Part shown: in pieces, positions 37,216 to 44,634 of the stretch | How the letters are laid out: every line of letters starts with the position of its first letter | How positions within the stretch are numbered: position 1 is the stretch's first letter | NCBI GenBank assembly: GCA_948468385.1 | Contig: CAOKHZ010000001.1 | Coordinates: 62,001-126,000 of the forward strand | DNA from: an uncultured Faecalicatena sp. | GTDB lineage: Bacteria; Bacillota; Clostridia; Lachnospirales; Lachnospiraceae | Length of the DNA: 64,000 nucleotides | Reading direction: 5' to 3' | The notes under the pieces: generated by a model | What the model saw: only the letters and a program-made list of their open reading frames with translations | What the model was told of the DNA's origin: nothing | Database searches by the model: none | Program-made: the position numbers and the translations under genes

Positions 37216-38059
37216 GAACATACGCAAAGTCCTCTATCGGGTATTTTGCACCTTGTCACTATTGATTGGGATTTACTTGATCGTGGACTTGAAAGTCAGT
37301 GGGACTTTGGACGTTAAAATGATTATTGTTTTTTGTCTTCTGATAATCTTGATTTTTTGGGGGATTGCGGATTGGAAGTTGGATAATGACCTGATACAGA
37401 ACCAGGAAAAGGAATTGATGATGTATCAGCTTTATATACAGCCGTTGGAGGAACTGGTCAAGGAAATCCGGGCTAGCCAGCATGATTTTGACAATCATCT
37501 CAATGCGATTCTTAACATGCATCTGACGGTGGATTCGTATGACGAACTGGTGAAGCGACAGTCGGAATATGTTCAAGAAGTGCGTTCGGACAATGCCGGC
37601 CGTTATTTGTCGCTCCTGCGCATTAGCGACAAGGTATTGGCCGGCTTCTTGTACAGCAAAATCATCAGCTCGCCGGAGAATGTCGAGACGGACGTGGAAG
37701 TCCGAAATTGGAAAGTCATTTCTGGTATTTCCGAGCATCGCCTGATTGAGATGGTGGGCGTGCTGGTGGACAATGCCTACGAGGCGACGGCAAAGGAAGG
37801 CGGAAAAGTGAAACTTTTTTTGGATTCCAAGGACGACCATCTCATTTTCGATGTGTTTAACCAGTATCCGAAACAGTCTTTAGAAGAAATCGGCCGCTTT
37901 TTTGAGTCCGGTTATACGACAAAGCAGGATGATAGCCAGAAGCATGGAATTGGTTTGGCGAAGGTAAAAAAATTGACGAGGAGTTTTGGCGGGGAGTTGG
38001 TGGTCGGGCAAGAAGAGATAGAGGATGTCAATTACATGCATTTTATGTTGTATATTTGA
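37208..38059 (+). CDS. GHKL sensor histidine kinase, AgrC-like, short sensor
   Basis: A 283-residue kinase paired with the LytTR regulator. The N-terminus has only two membrane helices (about 8-28 and 36-55) with a tiny loop, so it has almost no extracellular sensor. A helix then leads to the phospho-acceptor H92 in SQHDFDNHLNAIL. The GHKL ATPase follows, with LVDNAYEAT (N box) and HGIGLAKVKKL (G box). In AgrC the sensor has six or seven helices, so the signal here must be perceived by the membrane segment or a partner protein. The neighbouring SPFH/NfeD genes are candidates by context. Confidence 0.9.
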   Translation: MDRNIRKVLYRVFCTLSLLIGIYLIVDLKVSGTLDVKMIIVFCLLIILIFWGIADWKLDNDLIQNQEKELMMYQLYIQPLEELVKEIRASQHDFDNHLNAILNMHLTVDSYDELVKRQSEYVQEVRSDNAGRYLSLLRISDKVLAGFLYSKIISSPENVETDVEVRNWKVISGISEHRLIEMVGVLVDNAYEATAKEGGKVKLFLDSKDDHLIFDVFNQYPKQSLEEIGRFFESGYTTKQDDSQKHGIGLAKVKKLTRSFGGELVVGQEEIEDVNYMHFMLYI

Positions 38060-38076
38060 CATGGTGGAAGGGATTT

Positions 38077-40467
38077 ATGGAATCACAAGTAATCAAAATT
38101 TCCGTTCGCAATTTGGTGGAGTTCATTTTGCGGGAGGGGGACATTGACCGTCGAATGGCGGGCGGCATGGATAGGGATGCCATGCTGCAGGGGAGCAGAA
38201 TCCACCGTAAAATACAGAAGCGGATGGGATCTAATTATCGCGCGGAAGTTCCCTTGAGAATCGAGTGTCCGTGTGAAGAGTTTGTCCTTCAGATAGAAGG
38301 GCGCGCGGACGGCATTCTGGAGGAGGACTCCATGGTGGTGGTTGACGAGATCAAAGGCGTACTAAGTAGCTTGGAATATATTTCGAAGCCAGTCGGCGTT
38401 CATCTTGCGCAGGCAAAATGTTATGCCTATATTTATGCGCGTCAACGCGAATTGAAACAGATTGGCATCCAGATGACCTATTGTCAGATAGAAACGGAGG
38501 AAATCAAGCGATTTCGCGAACTTTTCGAGTTCGAAGCATTGGAAGCGTGGTTCCTTAAATTGGTGGCGGCTTATGAAAAATGGGCCCGTTTTCAGACGCG
38601 GTGGAGGACTGTGCGCAACCTTTCCATTAAGGAATGTGAATTTCCCTTTGCCTATCGGGAAGGGCAGAGGGACTTGGTATCTTCCGTATACCGAACCATT
38701 TTGCGCAAAAAGAAGTTGTTTATTCAAGCTCCCACCGGTGTCGGGAAGACGATGGCGACCGTCTTTCCGGCCGTGCGTGCGGTCGGGGAAGGACTGGGGG
38801 AAAAGATTTTTTACCTTACGGCCAGAACCGTCACGCGCACGGTCGCGGAGCAGGCGTTTGAGACGTTACATAAAAACGGACTGTCTTACAAGGTCATCAC
38901 GCTGACGGCGAAGGAGAAAATTTGTTTTTGCGAGGAGGCGGACTGCAACCCGGATGCCTGCCCCTACGCGAAGGGACATTATGACAGGGTAAATGACGCG
39001 GTATACGACATGTTGCAGACGACGGATAGGATGACGCGGGAGGCGTTGAAAGCGCAGGCCATGAAATATCAAGTATGCCCGTTTGAGATGGCATTGGACG
39101 TGTCCGTGTGGGTGGACGCCATCATTTGTGACTACAATTATGTGTTTGACCCGGACGCGCATTTGAAACGTTTTTTTTCCGAGGGTGGGAAGGGCGATTA
39201 TATTTTTTTGATTGATGAGGCTCACAATCTGGTAGAGCGCGGGCGAAAAATGTACAGCGCACAGCTTGTCAAGGAGCAGGTAATGGAAATCCGCCGACTG
39301 GTAAAGGCTTCGGACGTGAAGCTGGCGAAGCGGCTGGAGGAATGCAACAAGCAGTTGCTGGCATTAAAAAAGGAATGTGAAACTTACCAAGTGCTTGACG
39401 GCGTGTCCCATGTTGCGTTAAAATTAATGAACGTCATGTCGGAATTGGAACGGTATTTGGAAGAGCCGCAGAATCAGGAGAAAAGGGACGAGGTACTGGA
39501 TTTTTATTTTCAGGTGCGTTCCTTCTTGAACATTTACGAAGCACTGGATGAAAATTATAAGATTTATACGGAACTGGGGACGGACGGGCGTTTCCGACTG
39601 AATTTGTTTTGCATCAATCCGGCGGTGAACCTTGAACGTTACATTAGCCAGGGCAACAGCACGGTGTTCTTCTCTGCAACCTTGCTGCCAATTCATTATT
39701 ATAAGAAGTTACTCAGCGTGGAGGCGGACGATTACGCGGTATATGCGAGATCTTCTTTCCCACGGCAAAATAGGATTTTATTGGTCGGGAATGACGTGAG
39801 CACCAAGTATACCCGCAGGGGGCTTGAAACCTATGAAAAAATTGCGGAGTACATTTTGCAAATGGCGGGTGGCCGGTCGGGCAATTATATGGCTTTTTTT
39901 CCGTCGTACCGATTCATGGAAGATGTGTATGCGTGTATACAATCCAAAATCGAGGCGGTGGGGGCGGAAGAACGGATAGAAATCGTCTTACAGTCACAGT
40001 TCATGGGTGAGGAGGCGCGGGAAATTTTCTTGGAAACTTTCGAGGAGGAGCGAACGAACACGCTGATTGGATTGTGCGTGATGGGCGGCATTTTTTCGGA
40101 GGGGATAGATTTGACCGCAGAACGATTGATCGGGGCTGCCGTCGTGGGGACGGGGCTGCCGCAGGTATGTAACGAGCGCGAGATATTAAAGAAGTGGTTT
40201 GACGAGGGCGGGATGTCGGGTTTTGATTATGCTTATCTTTATCCGGGCATGAACAAAGTCTTGCAGGCGGCCGGCCGGGTGATTCGCACGGAGGAAGACA
40301 AAGGGATCATTCTCTTGTTGGATGAACGTTTTTTGGATAGACGGTATTTGGAAACTTTTCCACGGGAGTGGAGCGATTTTGAAGTGTGCGGGCTAAAAAC
40401 GGTGCGCCATGCGGTGGAAACGTTCTGGTCCAAAACCTCTGGCTTAAAATCAGCGGATTTAAGATAG
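38077..40467 (+). CDS. Helicase of DinG/XPD type with N-terminal RecB-like nuclease domain
   Basis: A 796-residue DNA helicase of COG1199. The first 170 residues are a PD-(D/E)XK nuclease: D78 (GRAD), E91-x-K93 (DEIK) and the QAKCY motif of the RecB/Cas4 branch. The helicase has Walker A APTGVGKTMATVFP, DEAH box FLIDEAHN and motif VI AAGRVIRTEEDKG. Between Walker A and B, cysteines in KICFCEEADCNPDACPYA and YQVCPFE match the iron-sulfur domain of XPD-like helicases. ATG 38077 (GGAAGGGA upstream) is preferred to a TTG at 38056. It follows the kinase gene by 17 bp. The combination suggests DNA repair or end-processing. Confidence 0.9.
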   Translation: MESQVIKISVRNLVEFILREGDIDRRMAGGMDRDAMLQGSRIHRKIQKRMGSNYRAEVPLRIECPCEEFVLQIEGRADGILEEDSMVVVDEIKGVLSSLEYISKPVGVHLAQAKCYAYIYARQRELKQIGIQMTYCQIETEEIKRFRELFEFEALEAWFLKLVAAYEKWARFQTRWRTVRNLSIKECEFPFAYREGQRDLVSSVYRTILRKKKLFIQAPTGVGKTMATVFPAVRAVGEGLGEKIFYLTARTVTRTVAEQAFETLHKNGLSYKVITLTAKEKICFCEEADCNPDACPYAKGHYDRVNDAVYDMLQTTDRMTREALKAQAMKYQVCPFEMALDVSVWVDAIICDYNYVFDPDAHLKRFFSEGGKGDYIFLIDEAHNLVERGRKMYSAQLVKEQVMEIRRLVKASDVKLAKRLEECNKQLLALKKECETYQVLDGVSHVALKLMNVMSELERYLEEPQNQEKRDEVLDFYFQVRSFLNIYEALDENYKIYTELGTDGRFRLNLFCINPAVNLERYISQGNSTVFFSATLLPIHYYKKLLSVEADDYAVYARSSFPRQNRILLVGNDVSTKYTRRGLETYEKIAEYILQMAGGRSGNYMAFFPSYRFMEDVYACIQSKIEAVGAEERIEIVLQSQFMGEEAREIFLETFEEERTNTLIGLCVMGGIFSEGIDLTAERLIGAAVVGTGLPQVCNEREILKKWFDEGGMSGFDYAYLYPGMNKVLQAAGRVIRTEEDKGIILLLDERFLDRRYLETFPREWSDFEVCGLKTVRHAVETFWSKTSGLKSADLR

Positions 40468-40537
40468 AAAGCAGAACAATGATAAACAGAAGAATAAGGA
40501 CAAACACAATGAGGACGATTAGTGGAGGAAATGAGAA

Positions 40538-41041
40538 ATGAAGGAAAAACTGACAAAAAGCGACGTGGAAAAAATCGAGGCGGAAATCGAGCACCGCAAG
40601 CTGGTCGTGCGCAAGGAGGCAATTGCCGCGGTCAAGGAAGCGCGTGCGCATGGAGACTTGAGTGAAAATTTTGAATATCATGCGGCAAAGAAGGACAAGA
40701 ACAGTAACGAGAGCAGGATTCGCTACTTGGAAAAAATGTTGAAGAACGCTGAAATCGTAGACGAACGATCCGGTGAGGACGAGGTGGGGATTAACAATAC
40801 CGTGGAGCTTTACATGGAAGACGATGACGAGACGGAGCATTACCGCCTTGTCACTTCCGTGCGCGGAAATTCCATCAATGGGCTCATCAGTATAGACTCC
40901 CCGCTGGGAAAAGCCGTTTTGGGCCGCAAATTAAATGACCGCGTATATGTGAAGGTGAATGATTCTTATGGTTATTACGCGGTCATAAAAAGCATTGTCA
41001 AGACGAATGATGAAAATGACGACCAGATACGCAGGTTTTAA
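40538..41041 (+). CDS. greA: Transcription elongation factor GreA
   Basis: Rescues backtracked RNA polymerase by stimulating transcript cleavage. It has 167 residues. The N-terminal coiled coil carries the acidic tip in HGDLSENFEYHAAK (the conserved Asp and Glu), and the C-terminal FKBP-like domain contains ISIDSPLGKAVLGRK. It is slightly more divergent than usual in the middle (VGINNTVELYMEDDDETEHY). A clear GGAGGAAATGAG precedes the ATG. Confidence 0.93.
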   Translation: MKEKLTKSDVEKIEAEIEHRKLVVRKEAIAAVKEARAHGDLSENFEYHAAKKDKNSNESRIRYLEKMLKNAEIVDERSGEDEVGINNTVELYMEDDDETEHYRLVTSVRGNSINGLISIDSPLGKAVLGRKLNDRVYVKVNDSYGYYAVIKSIVKTNDENDDQIRRF

Positions 41042-41061
41042 GGCAAAGGGGGACGTTTTGG

Positions 41062-41733
41062 GTGAATAAAGGATTTATTGGTAAGGAATTATGGGTCTTG
41101 TTTGACTTAGACGGGACAATAACGGATTCCGCGGAAGGAATCATCAACAGCGTGAGTTATGCTTTGGAAAAGTATGGATGCAAGGTGGAGGACAAGGAGA
41201 GTTTAAAATGCTTCGTCGGGCCTCCGCTGCAAAAGCAATTTGAAATTTATGCAGGCGTTTCAAAAGAGGAAGGGGCGAAACTGGTCAGCCTCTATCGGGA
41301 GTACTATACGACGAAAGGGATATTTGAGAACGAGGTGTACGAAGGCATCATGGAAGTCGTGAAGAAATTGCGGGAAATGGGCGCGCACACATGCATCGCG
41401 ACTTCCAAGCCGGAAGTGTTTGCACGTCAGATTGCCGTGCACTTTGGGTTTGATTCTTATTTTGAATTTATCGGCGGAAGCATGTTGGACGGCGGCAGGG
41501 TGAGAAAGGCAGAGGTTATCGAATATGTGCTGGATGGCTGCGGCGTGAAGGATAAAGGTCGCGTGTTGATGGTGGGAGACCGCGAGCATGACGTCATAGG
41601 TTCGAAGGAGGCAGGCGTTCGCTCGGTCGGTGTTCTTTATGGATATGGAAGCAGACAAGAGCTTGAGGGAGCCGGGGCGGATTTTATCGCGACGGTTCCT
41701 GGGGACATTTTAAGCATCGTGGAAAAGATTTAG
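41062..41733 (+). CDS. HAD-family hydrolase, phosphoglycolate phosphatase-like
   Basis: A 223-residue phosphatase. Motif I is LFDLDGTITDS (D15, D17), motif II CIATSKPE and the C-terminal motif GDREHDVIGSKEAGV. The cap is helical (subclass I), as in Gph and PpaX. The start is GTG at 41062, about 10 nt after AAGGGGG. Closely follows greA. Substrate unknown. Confidence 0.9.
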   Translation: MNKGFIGKELWVLFDLDGTITDSAEGIINSVSYALEKYGCKVEDKESLKCFVGPPLQKQFEIYAGVSKEEGAKLVSLYREYYTTKGIFENEVYEGIMEVVKKLREMGAHTCIATSKPEVFARQIAVHFGFDSYFEFIGGSMLDGGRVRKAEVIEYVLDGCGVKDKGRVLMVGDREHDVIGSKEAGVRSVGVLYGYGSRQELEGAGADFIATVPGDILSIVEKI

Positions 41734-41817
41734 GAAAAACGGATGCAGGAATGGATGTAGGAAAAGCACATGTGGGACAAGCGGATTGGGAACAAGGCGT
41801 CGACCGCTAAAAAAAGG

Positions 41818-41846
41818 TTGTTTTTATCAAACAAAGCTGATATAAT
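41818..41846 (+). promoter_or_regulatory. Promoter of the hybrid histidine kinase gene
   Basis: TTGTTT (41818-41823), 17-bp spacer, perfect TATAAT (41841-41846). Confidence 0.7.
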
Positions 41847-41900
41847 GATGTTGGGATAGATGGAGTTTGTACGCACGCAATCTAAGGAGGAAAGACATAG

Positions 41901-44462
41901 ATGGATATCCGAAATAAGAGAAGGGGCAATACCAGGCGTTTTTTGATTGGCAGTTTTTCGCTTCTTCTAGTTATTAGCGCGGGAGCGTTTTTATGCCTGG
42001 GGTATTATATGAGTCTGGTAAGCAAGGATGCCATCGACAAGGTGGGAGACTTATACATGGCAGGCATAAACGAGCAGATCACCTCACATTTCCAAACGCT
42101 TATAGATTTGAAACTGGAGCAGGCGGAGACGGCGGAGAAAGTCGTTTCCGTTAACACGGATAACGTGGATGATTTGTACGAAGAGCTGGTTTATAGGGTT
42201 CATATCAGGAATTTTAATTATTTGGCACTTTGTTCGGAGGAAGGCGAATTACAAATGCTTTACGGGGAACAAATCCGGCTTGCCGATCCCGATCCGTTTT
42301 TTGAGTCGTTAAGGCGTGGGGAAAAGAAGGTGGCGGTGGGGGTGGACGCGTCCGGAAATGAAGTGGTCTTGTTTGGCATTGCCGCAGATTATCCGATGAA
42401 GAATGGTGAAAAGTGTATGGCGATGATAGCTGCCCTTCCCATAGATTATATCAGCACGATGTTGGAGACGGAAGATGAGAACTCCCTGATGTCTTCCCAG
42501 ATTATTCGAAAGGACGGCAGTTTCATCGCGAGTGACTTAAGCGATGAGTATTCAGATTATTTCAGCAGTTTGTATGAGCTATACTCGGACGATTCACCGG
42601 AAAAAATCGAAGAGTTTGTCAAAGAGCTTTCCGACGCGATGGAAAAAAGGGAGAATTTTTCGGTGATTCTTAGCTTTGACGGAAGCAGGCAGCAATTATA
42701 CTGCACGACGTTGCCGTATTCGGAATGGCATCTGGTGACGGTATTGCCGTTTGGAATTCTGAATGAGACCGTGGACGGTCTGAACCAGAGCAGGACGTTG
42801 GCCACGATTGCCGTTTTTTCCGTCATTCTCGTAGTGTTGCTGTACATTTTTTATCGGTATTATAAAATGACCTGCCAACAACTTGATGATTTGGAGTTGG
42901 CTCGTCAAGAAGCGTTGCAGGCGAACAAGGCGAAGAGCGAGTTCCTTTCGAACATGAGTCATGACATTCGAACCCCGATGAATGCAATCGTGGGCATGAC
43001 CGCGATCGCGACGGCGCATATTGACGACAAGGAACAAGTACAGAATTCCCTCAAGAAAATCTCGTTGTCCAGTCGGCATTTGCTTGGACTCATTAATGAC
43101 GTGCTCGACATGTCCAAAATTGAAAGCGGAAAAATGACTTTGACGGTGGAACGGATTTCCTTACGGGAAGTGGTCGAGGGCATTGTCAGCATCGTGCAGA
43201 CGCAGGTTCGAGGAAAGGGACAAAGTTTTGACGTGCATATTGACAATATCATGGTGGAGGACGTTTATTGTGACAGCGTCCGTCTGAACCAGGTGTTGAT
43301 GAACTTGTTGTCCAACGCGGTCAAGTATACGCCGGAGGGCGGCAACATCCAATTGTCCTTGTATCAGGAGGACGCCCCTCCGTCGAAGGGGGAGAATTTT
43401 ATACGAACGCACGTCGTGGTAAGGGATAACGGAATCGGCATGACCAGAGAGTTTTTGGAACATATTTTTGATTCCTATTCAAGGGCGGACAGCAAGCGGG
43501 TGCAAAAAACAGAGGGCGCGGGACTTGGCATGTCGATTACCAAGTACATCGTGGACGCGATGGAGGGAACCATTGTCGTGGAGAGCGAGCCGGATCGTGG
43601 GAGCGAGTTCCATGTGGTGCTGGACATGGAAAAAGCCGAAGTGGAGGAAATCGACATGGTTCTTCCGGCGTGGAAAATGTTGGTGGTGGACGATGACGAG
43701 ATTCTTTGCCGCACGGCGACGGAGGCTTTGGAGTCAATTGGATTGCAAGCCGAGTGGACGTTAAGCGGAGAGAAGGCGATTGAACTGGTTGCCAGACATC
43801 ATCGGATGCGTGACGATTACCAAATTGTTTTGTTGGATTGGAAGCTCCCGGGCATGGACGGATTGATGGTGGCCAGACAGATTCGGAAGATTGTAGATAA
43901 GGACATGCCGCTGATTTTGATTTCGGCATATGACTGGAGCGAGTTCGAAGCCGAGGCAAGGGAAGCGGGGATCAGTGGCTTCATTTCAAAACCATTGTTC
44001 AAGTCAACGCTCTTTTATGGGTTGAGGAAATACATGGGCGTCGAGGAGTTGGGAATCGAGGCTGATATGAACATGGAGTTGTCCGGACGGCGCATACTGG
44101 TGGCCGAGGATAACGAGTTGAATTGGGAAATATTGGAGGAACTGTTGTCCGATGTCGGACTGGAATTGGATTGGGCGGAGAACGGGGAGATTTGTTTGGA
44201 AAAGTTCCAAGCGTCTGCCCAGGGGTACTATGACGCGGTACTCATGGACGTTCGCATGCCGGTCATGAATGGTTATGAGGCTACAAGGGCGATTCGCGCG
44301 TCCAATCATCCAGACGCGGCGGGCATTCCGATTATTGCCATGACGGCGGACGCCTTTTCCGAGGACATCCAGCGTTGCCTTGAAAGCGGCATGGACGCGC
44401 ATACGGCCAAGCCGATTAATCTCGACGAAGTACTTTCCTTGTTGAAAAAGTACATACTTTGA
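41901..44462 (+). CDS. Hybrid sensor histidine kinase with two receiver domains
   Basis: An 853-residue phosphorelay kinase. A membrane helix at about 14-34, an extracytoplasmic sensor of Cache-like type (about 35-295), a second helix (about 300-320), then HisKA with H354 in NMSHDIRTPMNAIVGM. The ATPase has NQVLMNLLSNAVKYTPEGG and GAGLGMSITKYIV. The first receiver has D646 (LLDWKLPG), the second D783 (LMDVRMP). No Hpt or output domain, so the phosphate must pass to separate proteins. ATG 41901 follows AAGGAGGAAAG. Monocistronic, with its own promoter and a repeat hairpin downstream. Confidence 0.93.
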   Translation: MDIRNKRRGNTRRFLIGSFSLLLVISAGAFLCLGYYMSLVSKDAIDKVGDLYMAGINEQITSHFQTLIDLKLEQAETAEKVVSVNTDNVDDLYEELVYRVHIRNFNYLALCSEEGELQMLYGEQIRLADPDPFFESLRRGEKKVAVGVDASGNEVVLFGIAADYPMKNGEKCMAMIAALPIDYISTMLETEDENSLMSSQIIRKDGSFIASDLSDEYSDYFSSLYELYSDDSPEKIEEFVKELSDAMEKRENFSVILSFDGSRQQLYCTTLPYSEWHLVTVLPFGILNETVDGLNQSRTLATIAVFSVILVVLLYIFYRYYKMTCQQLDDLELARQEALQANKAKSEFLSNMSHDIRTPMNAIVGMTAIATAHIDDKEQVQNSLKKISLSSRHLLGLINDVLDMSKIESGKMTLTVERISLREVVEGIVSIVQTQVRGKGQSFDVHIDNIMVEDVYCDSVRLNQVLMNLLSNAVKYTPEGGNIQLSLYQEDAPPSKGENFIRTHVVVRDNGIGMTREFLEHIFDSYSRADSKRVQKTEGAGLGMSITKYIVDAMEGTIVVESEPDRGSEFHVVLDMEKAEVEEIDMVLPAWKMLVVDDDEILCRTATEALESIGLQAEWTLSGEKAIELVARHHRMRDDYQIVLLDWKLPGMDGLMVARQIRKIVDKDMPLILISAYDWSEFEAEAREAGISGFISKPLFKSTLFYGLRKYMGVEELGIEADMNMELSGRRILVAEDNELNWEILEELLSDVGLELDWAENGEICLEKFQASAQGYYDAVLMDVRMPVMNGYEATRAIRASNHPDAAGIPIIAMTADAFSEDIQRCLESGMDAHTAKPINLDEVLSLLKKYIL

Positions 44463-44479
44463 TGATACCAGGGTCAAAA

Positions 44480-44589
44480 GGTCATGCGTTTCATGCTCGC
44501 GATGCGAAGTTAGTCCTTTAGGTCATGCGTTTCATGCTTGCGACGCGAAGCTAGTCCTTTAGGGCGTGAAAAAGCATGAAACGCATGAC
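44480..44589. repeat. Two 41-bp direct repeats plus inverted arm, possible terminator
   Basis: Units at 44480-44520 and 44521-44561 differ at only a few positions. Both start GGTCATGCGTTTCATGC and contain a GCGACGCGAAGC-like core. A perfect 16-nt inverted copy of the repeat start follows at 44574-44589 and is trailed by TTTT. Either repeat copy can pair with the arm. It may end the hybrid kinase transcript or act in the leader of the next gene. Confidence 0.7.
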
Positions 44590-44634
44590 TTTTCCATGGA
44601 ATGGAATGTTCATGAACGAAGAAGGAGCAAAAAA

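Noticed and set aside
44566-44634. Upstream GTG start for the ATPase-like protein
   Set aside because: It would translate the inverted arm of the repeat hairpin; AAGGAG correctly spaced for ATG 44635 is better.
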